Positions 1-5,428 of a DNA stretch of 11,028 nt are shown piece by piece (position 1 is the stretch's first letter; each line of letters starts with the position of its first letter). Under the pieces are notes generated by a model. It worked only from the letters and a program-made list of their open reading frames with translations, made no database searches and was not told where the DNA came from. This DNA comes from an uncultured Lachnospiraceae bacterium (GTDB lineage Bacteria; Bacillota; Clostridia; Lachnospirales; Lachnospiraceae), in contig CADCOU010000042.1 in NCBI GenBank assembly GCA_902803155.1, positions 1 to 11,028 of the forward strand, in the 5' to 3' direction. The translations under genes and the position numbers were made by a program.

Positions 1-208
1 CAATTCCTTCAAGGGAGTTGACAAGTCCTTTGCCATTCAGGCAGGTAGGGAGATTCGTGTAATGGTGGTTCCTGAGCAGATCAGTGACGCCGATATGACC
101 TTCCTGGCGAGGGATGTCGCCAGGCAGATAGAGTCCGAACTGGAATATCCGGGACAGGTCAAGGTGAGTCTGATCCGTGAGTCGAGAGTAGTCGACTACG
201 CGAAGTAA
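1..208 (+). CDS. rny: Ribonuclease Y, C-terminal fragment
   Basis: This is the last 68 codons of a gene that enters from the left edge; the reading frame starts at base 2 and stops with TAA at 206-208. RNase Y is a membrane-anchored endoribonuclease that initiates mRNA decay in Firmicutes, with an N-terminal membrane helix, coiled coil, KH domain, HD catalytic domain and a conserved C-terminal domain. Only the C-terminal domain is visible. It reads [20 protein letters not shown], then an [17 protein letters not shown] stretch and ends VVDYAK, which matches from memory the very conserved RNase Y end ([28 protein letters not shown]). The catalytic HD motif lies outside the window, so activity cannot be judged. 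A strong hairpin begins 11 bases after the stop. Confidence 0.93.
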   Translation, partial: NSFKGVDKSFAIQAGREIRVMVVPEQISDADMTFLARDVARQIESELEYPGQVKVSLIRESRVVDYAK

Positions 209-218
209 GCAAGACGAT

Positions 219-253
219 AACAGGCTGCTGCAGCAAAGCTGCGGCGGCCTGTT
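219..253 (+). terminator. Probable intrinsic terminator after rny
   Basis: A 16-bp stem (219-234 with 238-253) closes on an AAA loop. The outer seven pairs AACAGGC/GCCTGTT are perfect, and the inner TGCTGCAGC/GCTGCGGCG pairs with two T-G wobbles. The following bases (CTTACATTATT) are only moderately T-rich, so termination is likely but may be incomplete. It sits 11 bases after the rny stop and 100 bases before larE. Confidence 0.65.
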
Positions 254-353
254 CTTACATTATTCCGTATTCCGAATTCCGGCTGCAGGCAGCAGTATTC
301 AAAGGATCATTGCCGGATGAAGAAACGTTTACGTTCAGAGAAAAGGATGACAT

Positions 354-1151
354 ATGTGGGAGAAATACCGGAAACTGGAGCAGATACTGAAAGACTGCGG
401 GAGTGTGGCTGTCGCCTATTCCGGAGGGGTTGATTCGACGTTTCTGCTTTATGCCGCCCGTCAGGCACTTGGAGAAAACGCATGTGCTGTTACTGCGAGG
501 GCTGAGGCAGTTCCGGAACGGGAGGTGGCAGATGCTCTCATGTATTGTGAGGCGAACCGGATACGTCAAAGGATCGTGGAGGTGGAGCAGCTGAGTATCC
601 CCGGGTTTGCCGGCAACACGAAAGACCGCTGCTATATCTGTAAGAAGGCTCTCTTTGGCAGGCTCATATCCACAGCAGAGGAGATGCAGTGCAGAGTCGT
701 CGCGGAGGGTTCCAACGCAGATGACGATCATGATTACAGACCGGGCATGAAGGCAGTCAGAGAACTCGGCGTGATCTCGCCGCTCCGGGAAGCAGGCCTG
801 ACAAAGGATGATATCCGTGCCCTGAGCAGGGAATTCGCACTGCCGACGGCATCCAAACCGTCCTTTGCCTGCCTTGCGACCAGAATCCCCTATGGTGAGA
901 AGATAACGGCAGAAAAACTGAAGATGGCGGACCGGGCGGAGCAGTATCTGAGAGAAATAGGGTGCACCCAGGTCCGTGTCCGGGTTCACGGCTCTATGGC
1001 ACGGATCGAAGTCCTTCCGGAAGAGATCGCGCGCCTTGCGGATAACGCGGTGAGAGAACAGATCTGCGCGGAACTGAAGAAGTACGGCTTCACATACATA
1101 TCTCTGGATCTGGAGGGATACAGGACCGGGAGCATGAACGAAGTCCTCTGA
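354..1151 (+). CDS. larE: ATP-dependent sacrificial sulfur transferase LarE, three-cysteine type
   Basis: A 265-residue PP-loop ATPase. LarE adenylates a carboxylate of pyridinium-3,5-dicarboxylate mononucleotide and inserts sulfur during synthesis of the nickel-pincer nucleotide cofactor of lactate racemase. The PP-loop SGGVDS is at residues 23-28. GSNADDDHDYRPG (119-131) and KPSFACLATRIPYG (168-181) are the family's signature blocks. Length fits the family (about 270). Cys173 aligns with the sacrificial Cys176 of the Lactobacillus plantarum enzyme. Cys93 and Cys96 form a CxxC (DRCYICK), suggesting the variant that uses three cysteines to hold a [4Fe-4S] cluster, which passes on sulfur catalytically instead of destroying itself. 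The ATG follows AAAAGGA at 341-347. No larA, larB or larC is visible, so its partner enzyme is unknown; a related LarE-like sulfur transferase for another substrate is possible. Confidence 0.9.
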   Translation: MWEKYRKLEQILKDCGSVAVAYSGGVDSTFLLYAARQALGENACAVTARAEAVPEREVADALMYCEANRIRQRIVEVEQLSIPGFAGNTKDRCYICKKALFGRLISTAEEMQCRVVAEGSNADDDHDYRPGMKAVRELGVISPLREAGLTKDDIRALSREFALPTASKPSFACLATRIPYGEKITAEKLKMADRAEQYLREIGCTQVRVRVHGSMARIEVLPEEIARLADNAVREQICAELKKYGFTYISLDLEGYRTGSMNEVL

Positions 1152-1171
1152 GAGCAATTATTAGGAGCTGT

Positions 1172-1199
1172 TTAACAACTTTTTTGTCGACTTTATAGA
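1172..1199 (+). promoter_or_regulatory. Candidate sigma-A promoter for the DUF6612-like gene
   Basis: TTAACA (1172-1177, five of six matches to the -35 consensus) is followed after 16 bases by TATAGA (1194-1199, four of six). It lies in the AT-rich gap between larE and the next gene, 89 bases upstream of its ATG. A second A/T-rich box, TGATAAAAT at 1207-1215, could serve as an alternative -10 but lacks a well-spaced -35. No convincing terminator separates it from larE. Confidence 0.45.
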
Positions 1200-1288
1200 A
1201 TTAAAGTGATAAAATATTATTCAGCTTGTGTTGTTCTTTTTCGCTCTGCGACTGAACGCAGGGCATACAGAAAGGAGAAAAGACTATT

Positions 1289-2317
1289 ATGAAAAGAAGT
1301 TTCAGAAACAGACTGCTTGCTCTGGCAGCAATTTCTGTTTCCTCAATCATGCTGTTATCAGGCTTTGATTCATCCCTGACTGTGGAGGATGTTTTTTCCA
1401 AAGCACAGGAAGCAAGTGCCGGTCTGAAAGAGTTTTCTGCCGATGTGAAGGGAACTGCGGATGTAGTACTCGATGCGACAATGAGCGGAGCAACCACAAG
1501 CCTTCCGCTCACCGGCGGCATGGATATGCATATCCAGTATTCCATCCAGCCGTTTGAGTTCGCACTGACCGGAACATACACCGGAGATGCTTCCGCCATG
1601 GGTATGTCAGGCGAGATCGGCATTGAGATGTACATGGTAGCGGAAGAAGACGGGACCGGCAAGATGTATACGAAACTCTCAGGCCTGGGCGAAGAACCGG
1701 TGTGGCAGGCAGTCGCGATTCCGGAAGATCAGATCGCGCAGATCAATGACATGATCGGAAAATCCCTGAGCGGAGACTACGCTTCCGTCAGTGAGTCGAC
1801 AGGGATCGATATGGAAGCGCTGCAGCAGCAGTTCATGGGCGATGCCCAGCTTGCACCGGAAGCAGTCAATGTGAACGGTAAGGACTGCTATGAGATCTCC
1901 CTGCAGATGACCGGCGATACGATCGGCAGCATGATGTCCCAGATCGCCGAGGCAAATCCGGAGATGGGGATGGACGAATCCACGCTTCAGATCGCACAGA
2001 TGATCCTCAGCATGATCAGGTTTGACTTTGTGGAAGATCTGGACGTTGAGACCTTCCTGCCGGTGTTCGCGTCAATAGATCTGTCAGGAAGCGATTTCTC
2101 CATGCTTGGACAGATGGTCGGCGCCATGATGTTCAGTTCCGGCTCCGAGACCGAGGAGACGCCGGATGTGCAGCTGACGGTCAATGCGCTGAACATGACC
2201 ATGGACTATGACACAGAGACTCCGGTTTCCATCGAAGTTCCGGCGGAAGCACTGGATGCAGAGGTGACGGAACTCGATATGGATGCGGTAGCAGCTCTCG
2301 GAGATACTGCAGCATAA
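1289..2317 (+). CDS. Secreted DUF6612-like protein with defective lipobox
   Basis: A 342-residue exported protein of unknown function. Residues 1-25 form a signal peptide: basic start (MKRSFRNR), hydrophobic core, then LLSG. In typical family members the next residue is the lipobox Cys; here it is Phe26 (LLSGFDSS), so lipid anchoring is not predicted. The mature part begins with VEDVFSKAQEASAGLKEFSAD, continues with alternating short beta-strand patterns, has a central NVNGKDCYEISLQM stretch, and ends acidic. This resembles the LolA/LppX-like clamp fold of DUF6612 lipoproteins found in Clostridia, recognised from memory. It is strikingly Met- and acid-rich (AMGMSGEIGIEMYMV; MVGAMMF). The ATG has AAAGGAG 11 bases upstream (1271-1277). 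It appears monocistronic, followed by a terminator. Family members may bind lipid or another hydrophobic ligand, but no specific function can be assigned here. Confidence 0.75.
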   Translation: MKRSFRNRLLALAAISVSSIMLLSGFDSSLTVEDVFSKAQEASAGLKEFSADVKGTADVVLDATMSGATTSLPLTGGMDMHIQYSIQPFEFALTGTYTGDASAMGMSGEIGIEMYMVAEEDGTGKMYTKLSGLGEEPVWQAVAIPEDQIAQINDMIGKSLSGDYASVSESTGIDMEALQQQFMGDAQLAPEAVNVNGKDCYEISLQMTGDTIGSMMSQIAEANPEMGMDESTLQIAQMILSMIRFDFVEDLDVETFLPVFASIDLSGSDFSMLGQMVGAMMFSSGSETEETPDVQLTVNALNMTMDYDTETPVSIEVPAEALDAEVTELDMDAVAALGDTAA

Positions 2318-2356
2318 TAGCGCTGTATGAATATCGTAGATATCGTAGTATAAATG

Positions 2357-2382
2357 CCGGATCAGGCAGCTGAATGATCCGG
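2357..2382 (+). other. Short perfect hairpin in the 3' untranslated region
   Basis: CCGGATCA (2357-2364) and TGATCCGG (2375-2382) form an 8-bp perfect stem around a 10-base loop. No T-run follows, so it is not itself a terminator. It lies between the DUF6612-like stop and the terminator at 2399 and may be a transcript-stabilising structure or chance. Just before it, ATATCGTAG is repeated in tandem at 2331-2339 and 2340-2348. Confidence 0.4.
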
Positions 2383-2398
2383 ATCTGACAGGCAGAAC

Positions 2399-2459
2399 AA
2401 GGGTGTTCCTGCATAGTGGTTACATGCCGCTTGCAGCAGGGACGCCCTTTTCGTTTTTG
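2399..2459 (+). terminator. Intrinsic terminator after DUF6612-like gene
   Basis: The arms AAGGGTGTTCCTGC (2399-2412) and GCAGGGACGCCCTT (2436-2449) pair over 14 bp with two G-T wobbles around a 23-base loop. The stem is followed by TTCGTTTTTGT, a T-rich tail. The loop is longer than usual but the stem and tail are convincing. On the opposite strand no T-run follows, so it acts for + strand transcription. Confidence 0.75.
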
Positions 2460-2557
2460 TTCACAGCTTTGCCGGATGGTTTCCGGTGCATCCGGGACCG
2501 GACTCCGCAAATATTTCGGAATCAGCCGGCGAAATAGAAAAAACACTGAAAAAATAA

Positions 2558-2586
2558 TGGACATTATCGGCACTTCATACTAAAAT
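2558..2586 (+). promoter_or_regulatory. Sigma-A promoter for the AGCS symporter
   Basis: TGGACA (2558-2563) and TAAAAT (2581-2586) each match five of six consensus bases and are separated by exactly 17 bases. Transcription would start around 2593, leaving a leader of about 30 bases with no room for a riboswitch. It lies after the preceding terminator, so the symporter is an independent unit. Confidence 0.7.
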
Positions 2587-2623
2587 ATACGGAAATGTTG
2601 TTTTTTTGGAGGAGGTATTGAGT

Positions 2624-4051
2624 ATGGCTGCATTTGCAAACTTTATCGACAGTCTGGACAGCTTCGTGTGGGGCTGGTGGATGATCATTCTGCTTCTCGG
2701 TACGCATATCTTTATGACGATCCGGACGGGTTTCATTCAGAGAAAGACAATCAGCAAGGGTATCAAACTGTCCGTGACAAAGGATCCGGACGCAGAGGGT
2801 GAGGTTTCATCGTTCGGCGCCCTGACGACTGCACTTGCTGCGACGATCGGAACCGGTAACATCATCGGTGTCGGAACAGCTATCGCACTCGGCGGCCCCG
2901 GAGCGGTACTCTGGTGCTGGCTCACCGGCGTGTTCGGTATCGCGACGAAGTACGCGGAATCGCTGATCGCCGTCAAATACCGTGTGAAGACCAGGGACGG
3001 ACGCATGCAGGGCGGCGCGATGTACGCTCTCGAGAGAGGCCTCAACATGAAGTGGCTCGGCGTCCTGTTCGCCCTGTTCGGCGGCGTTGCGTCATTCGGT
3101 ATCGGATGTGCGACACAGGTTAACGCGATCGCAACCGTAGCAGAAGAGAATTTCCACTGCCCGCCCTGGGTCGTCGGAGTTGTCATTGGTGTTCTGGTCG
3201 CAATCGTTATCTTCGGCGGAATCAAGTCGATCGCCAGCGTCTGTGAGAAACTGGTTCCGTTCATGGCAGTTTTCTATGTGATCGGCTGCATCGTTATCCT
3301 GTGCATCAACTATGATTTCATTATTCCCGCGATCGGTGCGATCTGCTCGCTTGCATTCACACCCGGCGCAGTTGCCGGCGGTCTGGTAGGAACCGGAATC
3401 CGTGCAGCGATCCAGTACGGTGTTGCCCGCGGACTGTTCTCCAATGAGTCCGGTATGGGTTCTGCTCCTATCGCAGCGGCTGCAGCACAGTCCCGCAACC
3501 CGGTACGTCAGGCCCTGATCGCATCCACCGGAACCTTCTGGGATACGGTTGTTGTCTGCCTTATGACAGGTCTGGTGCTTGTCACTTCCATCATGAAGAA
3601 TCCCGGCATCGATGTCAGCCTGGTGGATAACGGCGGAAAACTGACCAGCCTTGCGTTCGGCCAGATCCCGGTCGTCGGACCGATCCTTCTCACGGTCGGT
3701 ATCATCACTTTCGCATTTTCAACGGTTCTCGGCTGGGCATACTATGGCGAGCGCTGCATAGAATACATCGGAGAAAAGAAGGTTCTGATCGCTTACCGCT
3801 GCGTCTATATCGCAGTCGCCGTCATCGCCCCGATCAGCGCACTGAACCTCGTCTGGACCATCGCCGACATCCTGAACGCTCTGATGAGCATCCCGAACCT
3901 GGTCGCGGTTCTGCTGCTTTCCGGCGTGATTGTGAAGGACACAAAGCGGTTCATCGACGATCTGGACGGATGGGACAATACGGTTGTACCGGTTGTAGAC
4001 GACAAGGGAAATGAGATCAATATCCCGGTAGACACGACACTGGTCAAGTGA
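2624..4051 (+). CDS. Alanine/glycine:cation symporter (AGCS family)
   Basis: A 475-residue membrane transporter that imports alanine, glycine or a related small amino acid (some members take glutamine) with Na+ or H+. Family signatures are clear: GTGNIIGVGTAIALGGPGAV starting at residue 77, then WCWLTGVFGIATKYAESLIAVKYR, and GLFSNESGMGSAPIAAAAA from residue 270. About ten hydrophobic segments are visible, from IILLLGTHIF near residue 21 to LMSIPNLVAVLLLSGVIV near the C-terminus. The tail is charged and cytoplasmic in style. The frame is open from a TTG at 2606, but GGAGGAGG at 2608-2615 is the ribosome binding site and sits 8 bases before ATG 2624, so translation starts at 2624. The family is certain. 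The substrate cannot be read from sequence; other names used are AlsT, DagA and GlnT. Confidence 0.95.
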   Translation: MAAFANFIDSLDSFVWGWWMIILLLGTHIFMTIRTGFIQRKTISKGIKLSVTKDPDAEGEVSSFGALTTALAATIGTGNIIGVGTAIALGGPGAVLWCWLTGVFGIATKYAESLIAVKYRVKTRDGRMQGGAMYALERGLNMKWLGVLFALFGGVASFGIGCATQVNAIATVAEENFHCPPWVVGVVIGVLVAIVIFGGIKSIASVCEKLVPFMAVFYVIGCIVILCINYDFIIPAIGAICSLAFTPGAVAGGLVGTGIRAAIQYGVARGLFSNESGMGSAPIAAAAAQSRNPVRQALIASTGTFWDTVVVCLMTGLVLVTSIMKNPGIDVSLVDNGGKLTSLAFGQIPVVGPILLTVGIITFAFSTVLGWAYYGERCIEYIGEKKVLIAYRCVYIAVAVIAPISALNLVWTIADILNALMSIPNLVAVLLLSGVIVKDTKRFIDDLDGWDNTVVPVVDDKGNEINIPVDTTLVK

Positions 4052-4058
4052 TGAACGG

Positions 4059-4087
4059 TTGAACAATATGTCTGAACATGGTAAAAT
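4059..4087 (+). promoter_or_regulatory. Candidate promoter of the sigma-factor gene
   Basis: TTGAAC (4059-4064) and TAAAAT (4082-4087, five of six) are 17 bases apart, starting 8 bases after the symporter stop. The predicted start near 4094 leaves a leader of about 48 bases. There is no terminator between the symporter and this gene, so read-through from 2558 is also possible. The spacer holds the left arm of a perfect inverted repeat. Confidence 0.6.
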
Positions 4088-4131
4088 ACAATTTACTTTT
4101 CGTGTAGGTGCTGTATCTTACATGTTCAGAC
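4070..4131 (+). repeat. 11-bp perfect inverted repeat bracketing the sigma-gene promoter
   Basis: GTCTGAACATG at 4070-4080 and its exact reverse complement CATGTTCAGAC at 4121-4131 are separated by 40 bases, 51 bp from arm to arm. The left arm lies inside the promoter spacer; the right arm ends two bases before the GAGG ribosome binding region. With one bulged G, three further pairs (TAA/TTA) can form. The arms could be paired operator half-sites, or in a read-through transcript a long hairpin next to the ribosome binding site. Confidence 0.6.
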
Positions 4132-4141
4132 TGAGGTGGGA

Positions 4142-5299
4142 ATGAGTATAAAAAAGACAGAGGCCTATGAGGCTGAGAAAAGAAATCAGGACCTGACAGA
4201 ACGTGCTCAGGCCCTGGTTATTGATGCCCGGAAGAAAAAGAACGCACTGGAGTTCCAGGAAGTTAATGAGTACTTCTCGGATCTGAAACTATCGCAGGAT
4301 GAACTCAATGCAGTTGCCGATTATCTGGCAGAGCGGGGAGTGGACGTTCTCCTCCCGGAAGACTGCAGCGATGAGGATATCTTCCTGCTGAATCAGGATG
4401 ACGAACCGATCGGCGAAGAAGAAGTGATCGGGACAGATTATGCGGCAGGGATAAACAGCATGGAGACGGATACCGGAAACGTATCGGATCCGATCCATAT
4501 GTATCTGAAAGAGATCGGACAGGTCCCGCTTCTGACGCCGGAACAGGAGGTAGAGCTGGCGAAGAAAGTCGCTGACGGAGACGAGGATGCAAAGAAGCAG
4601 CTCGAGGAAGCCAATCTGAGGCTGGTCGTATCGATCGCAAAGCATTATACCGGACATGATATGAGTCTGATGGATCTGATTCAGGAAGGGAACCTGGGAC
4701 TGATCCGTGCAGTTGAAAAGTACGACTATAAAAAGGGCTTCCGATTCTCCACCTATGCGACATGGTGGATACGCCAGTCGATCACCAGGGCCATCGCTGA
4801 CCAGGGCCGGACCATACGCATCCCGGTCCACATGGTGGAGAACATCAACAAGGTAAACCGTGCGGCGCGCGACCTGATGCAGGAACTTGGCCGGGATCCG
4901 ACCCCGGAGGAGATTGCGCAGCGGGTCCATATGACCCAGGAGAGAGTACGTGATATCCAGAGGATATCCAGAGAGCCGGTGTCCATGGAGACTCCTGTGG
5001 GAGACGAGGAGGACAGTTCCCTGGGAGATTTCATCCGGGATGATACGACACCTGTCCCTGCAGACGAGGCTGCGCGGGTCATGCTGAAGGAACAGATCCG
5101 GCAGATCCTGACGGATCTGTCTGAAAGGGAACAGCAGGTCCTGCACCTTCGCTACGGACTGGATGACGACAGACCCAGAACACTTGAGGAAGTCGGAAAG
5201 CAGCTCAATGTCACCCGTGAGCGGATACGTCAGATCGAAGCAAAGGCACTTCGCAAGCTGAAGAGAAAAAATATCCGCATGAAAGATTATCTGGAGTAA
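4142..5299 (+). CDS. rpoD: RpoD-like sigma-70 factor, divergent
   Basis: A 385-residue group 1/2 sigma-70 that directs RNA polymerase to -10/-35 promoters. Region 1.1 occupies about residues 15-70 ([15 protein letters not shown]). Region 1.2 begins at [11 protein letters not shown] (117-126). Region 2 holds [30 protein letters not shown] and [20 protein letters not shown] (158-221). Region 3 spans about 222-300 ([13 protein letters not shown]). Region 4 holds [27 protein letters not shown] and the helix-turn-helix [17 protein letters not shown]. The ATG at 4142 is preferred to GTG 4136, because GAGGTGG (4133-4139) then serves as the ribosome binding site. Two points differ from the housekeeping sigma as I know it: [13 protein letters not shown] replaces the usual KRYVGRGMLFLDL, and the end is [12 protein letters not shown] instead of RHPSRSRKLKDYLE. 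No dnaG lies upstream. It may be a second RpoD-type factor instead of the primary one; the symbol is tentative. Confidence 0.88.
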   Translation: MSIKKTEAYEAEKRNQDLTERAQALVIDARKKKNALEFQEVNEYFSDLKLSQDELNAVADYLAERGVDVLLPEDCSDEDIFLLNQDDEPIGEEEVIGTDYAAGINSMETDTGNVSDPIHMYLKEIGQVPLLTPEQEVELAKKVADGDEDAKKQLEEANLRLVVSIAKHYTGHDMSLMDLIQEGNLGLIRAVEKYDYKKGFRFSTYATWWIRQSITRAIADQGRTIRIPVHMVENINKVNRAARDLMQELGRDPTPEEIAQRVHMTQERVRDIQRISREPVSMETPVGDEEDSSLGDFIRDDTTPVPADEAARVMLKEQIRQILTDLSEREQQVLHLRYGLDDDRPRTLEEVGKQLNVTRERIRQIEAKALRKLKRKNIRMKDYLE

Positions 5300-5311
5300 T
5301 TATCTGGAGCA
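5286..5311 (+). repeat. 13-bp tandem duplication across the sigma-gene stop
   Basis: ATTATCTGGAGTA (5286-5298) is followed directly by ATTATCTGGAGCA (5299-5311), identical in 12 of 13 bases. The TAA stop at 5297-5299 straddles the junction of the two copies. This looks like a recent small duplication at the 3' end of the gene. Confidence 0.7.
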
Positions 5312-5371
5312 GAACTCCACGGCCGGTCCGGTTTTTCATCTGCCGTTCTGCATTCGTTCGGGAATACGGCA
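5305..5371 (+). promoter_or_regulatory. Possible alternative RNA hairpins between sigma gene and DUF5722 gene
   Basis: Three stems overlap: TGGAG/CTCCA (5305-5309 with 5315-5319), GCAGAAC/GTTCTGC (5309-5315 with 5345-5351), and TGCCGT/ACGGCA (5341-5346 with 5366-5371), the last reinforced by ATTC/GAAT inside. The second stem excludes the other two. A run of five T follows at 5332-5336, so a weak terminator for the sigma gene is possible, but no classical stem abuts the T-run. I see no clear promoter in 5300-5428. Confidence 0.3.
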
Positions 5372-5428
5372 GCGCATCGATCCGGATAAGGGGAACCGGC
5401 TGTTCATTTAACGGAAGGGGAGCAAACT

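Noticed and set aside
255..1157. Minus-strand open frame of 300 codons opposite larE
   Set aside because: It is a shadow of larE: no ribosome binding site, no recognisable domain, Cys/Arg/His-rich composition typical of antisense frames, and larE itself has clear motifs.
1161..1186. Possible terminator after larE (GGAGCTGTTTAACAACTTTTTT)
   Set aside because: The stem has a mismatch and too small a loop; the T-run is more likely part of an AT-rich promoter region.
2327..2353. Eight-codon open frame (MNIVDIVV) as a possible leader peptide
   Set aside because: No ribosome binding site, lies before a terminator and not before a regulated gene; it arises from the ATATCGTAG tandem repeat.
2606..2623. 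TTG start giving six extra residues on the AGCS symporter
   Set aside because: The GGAGGAGG ribosome binding site lies inside this extension, so translation must begin at ATG 2624.
4052..4141. LexA (SOS) box in the sigma-gene promoter
   Set aside because: GAACAATATGTC and the nearby arms resemble but do not satisfy GAAC-N4-GTTC.
4289..5146. Minus-strand open frame of 285 codons opposite the sigma gene
   Set aside because: Antisense shadow of the conserved sigma-70 coding sequence; composition is unnatural and no start signal is seen.
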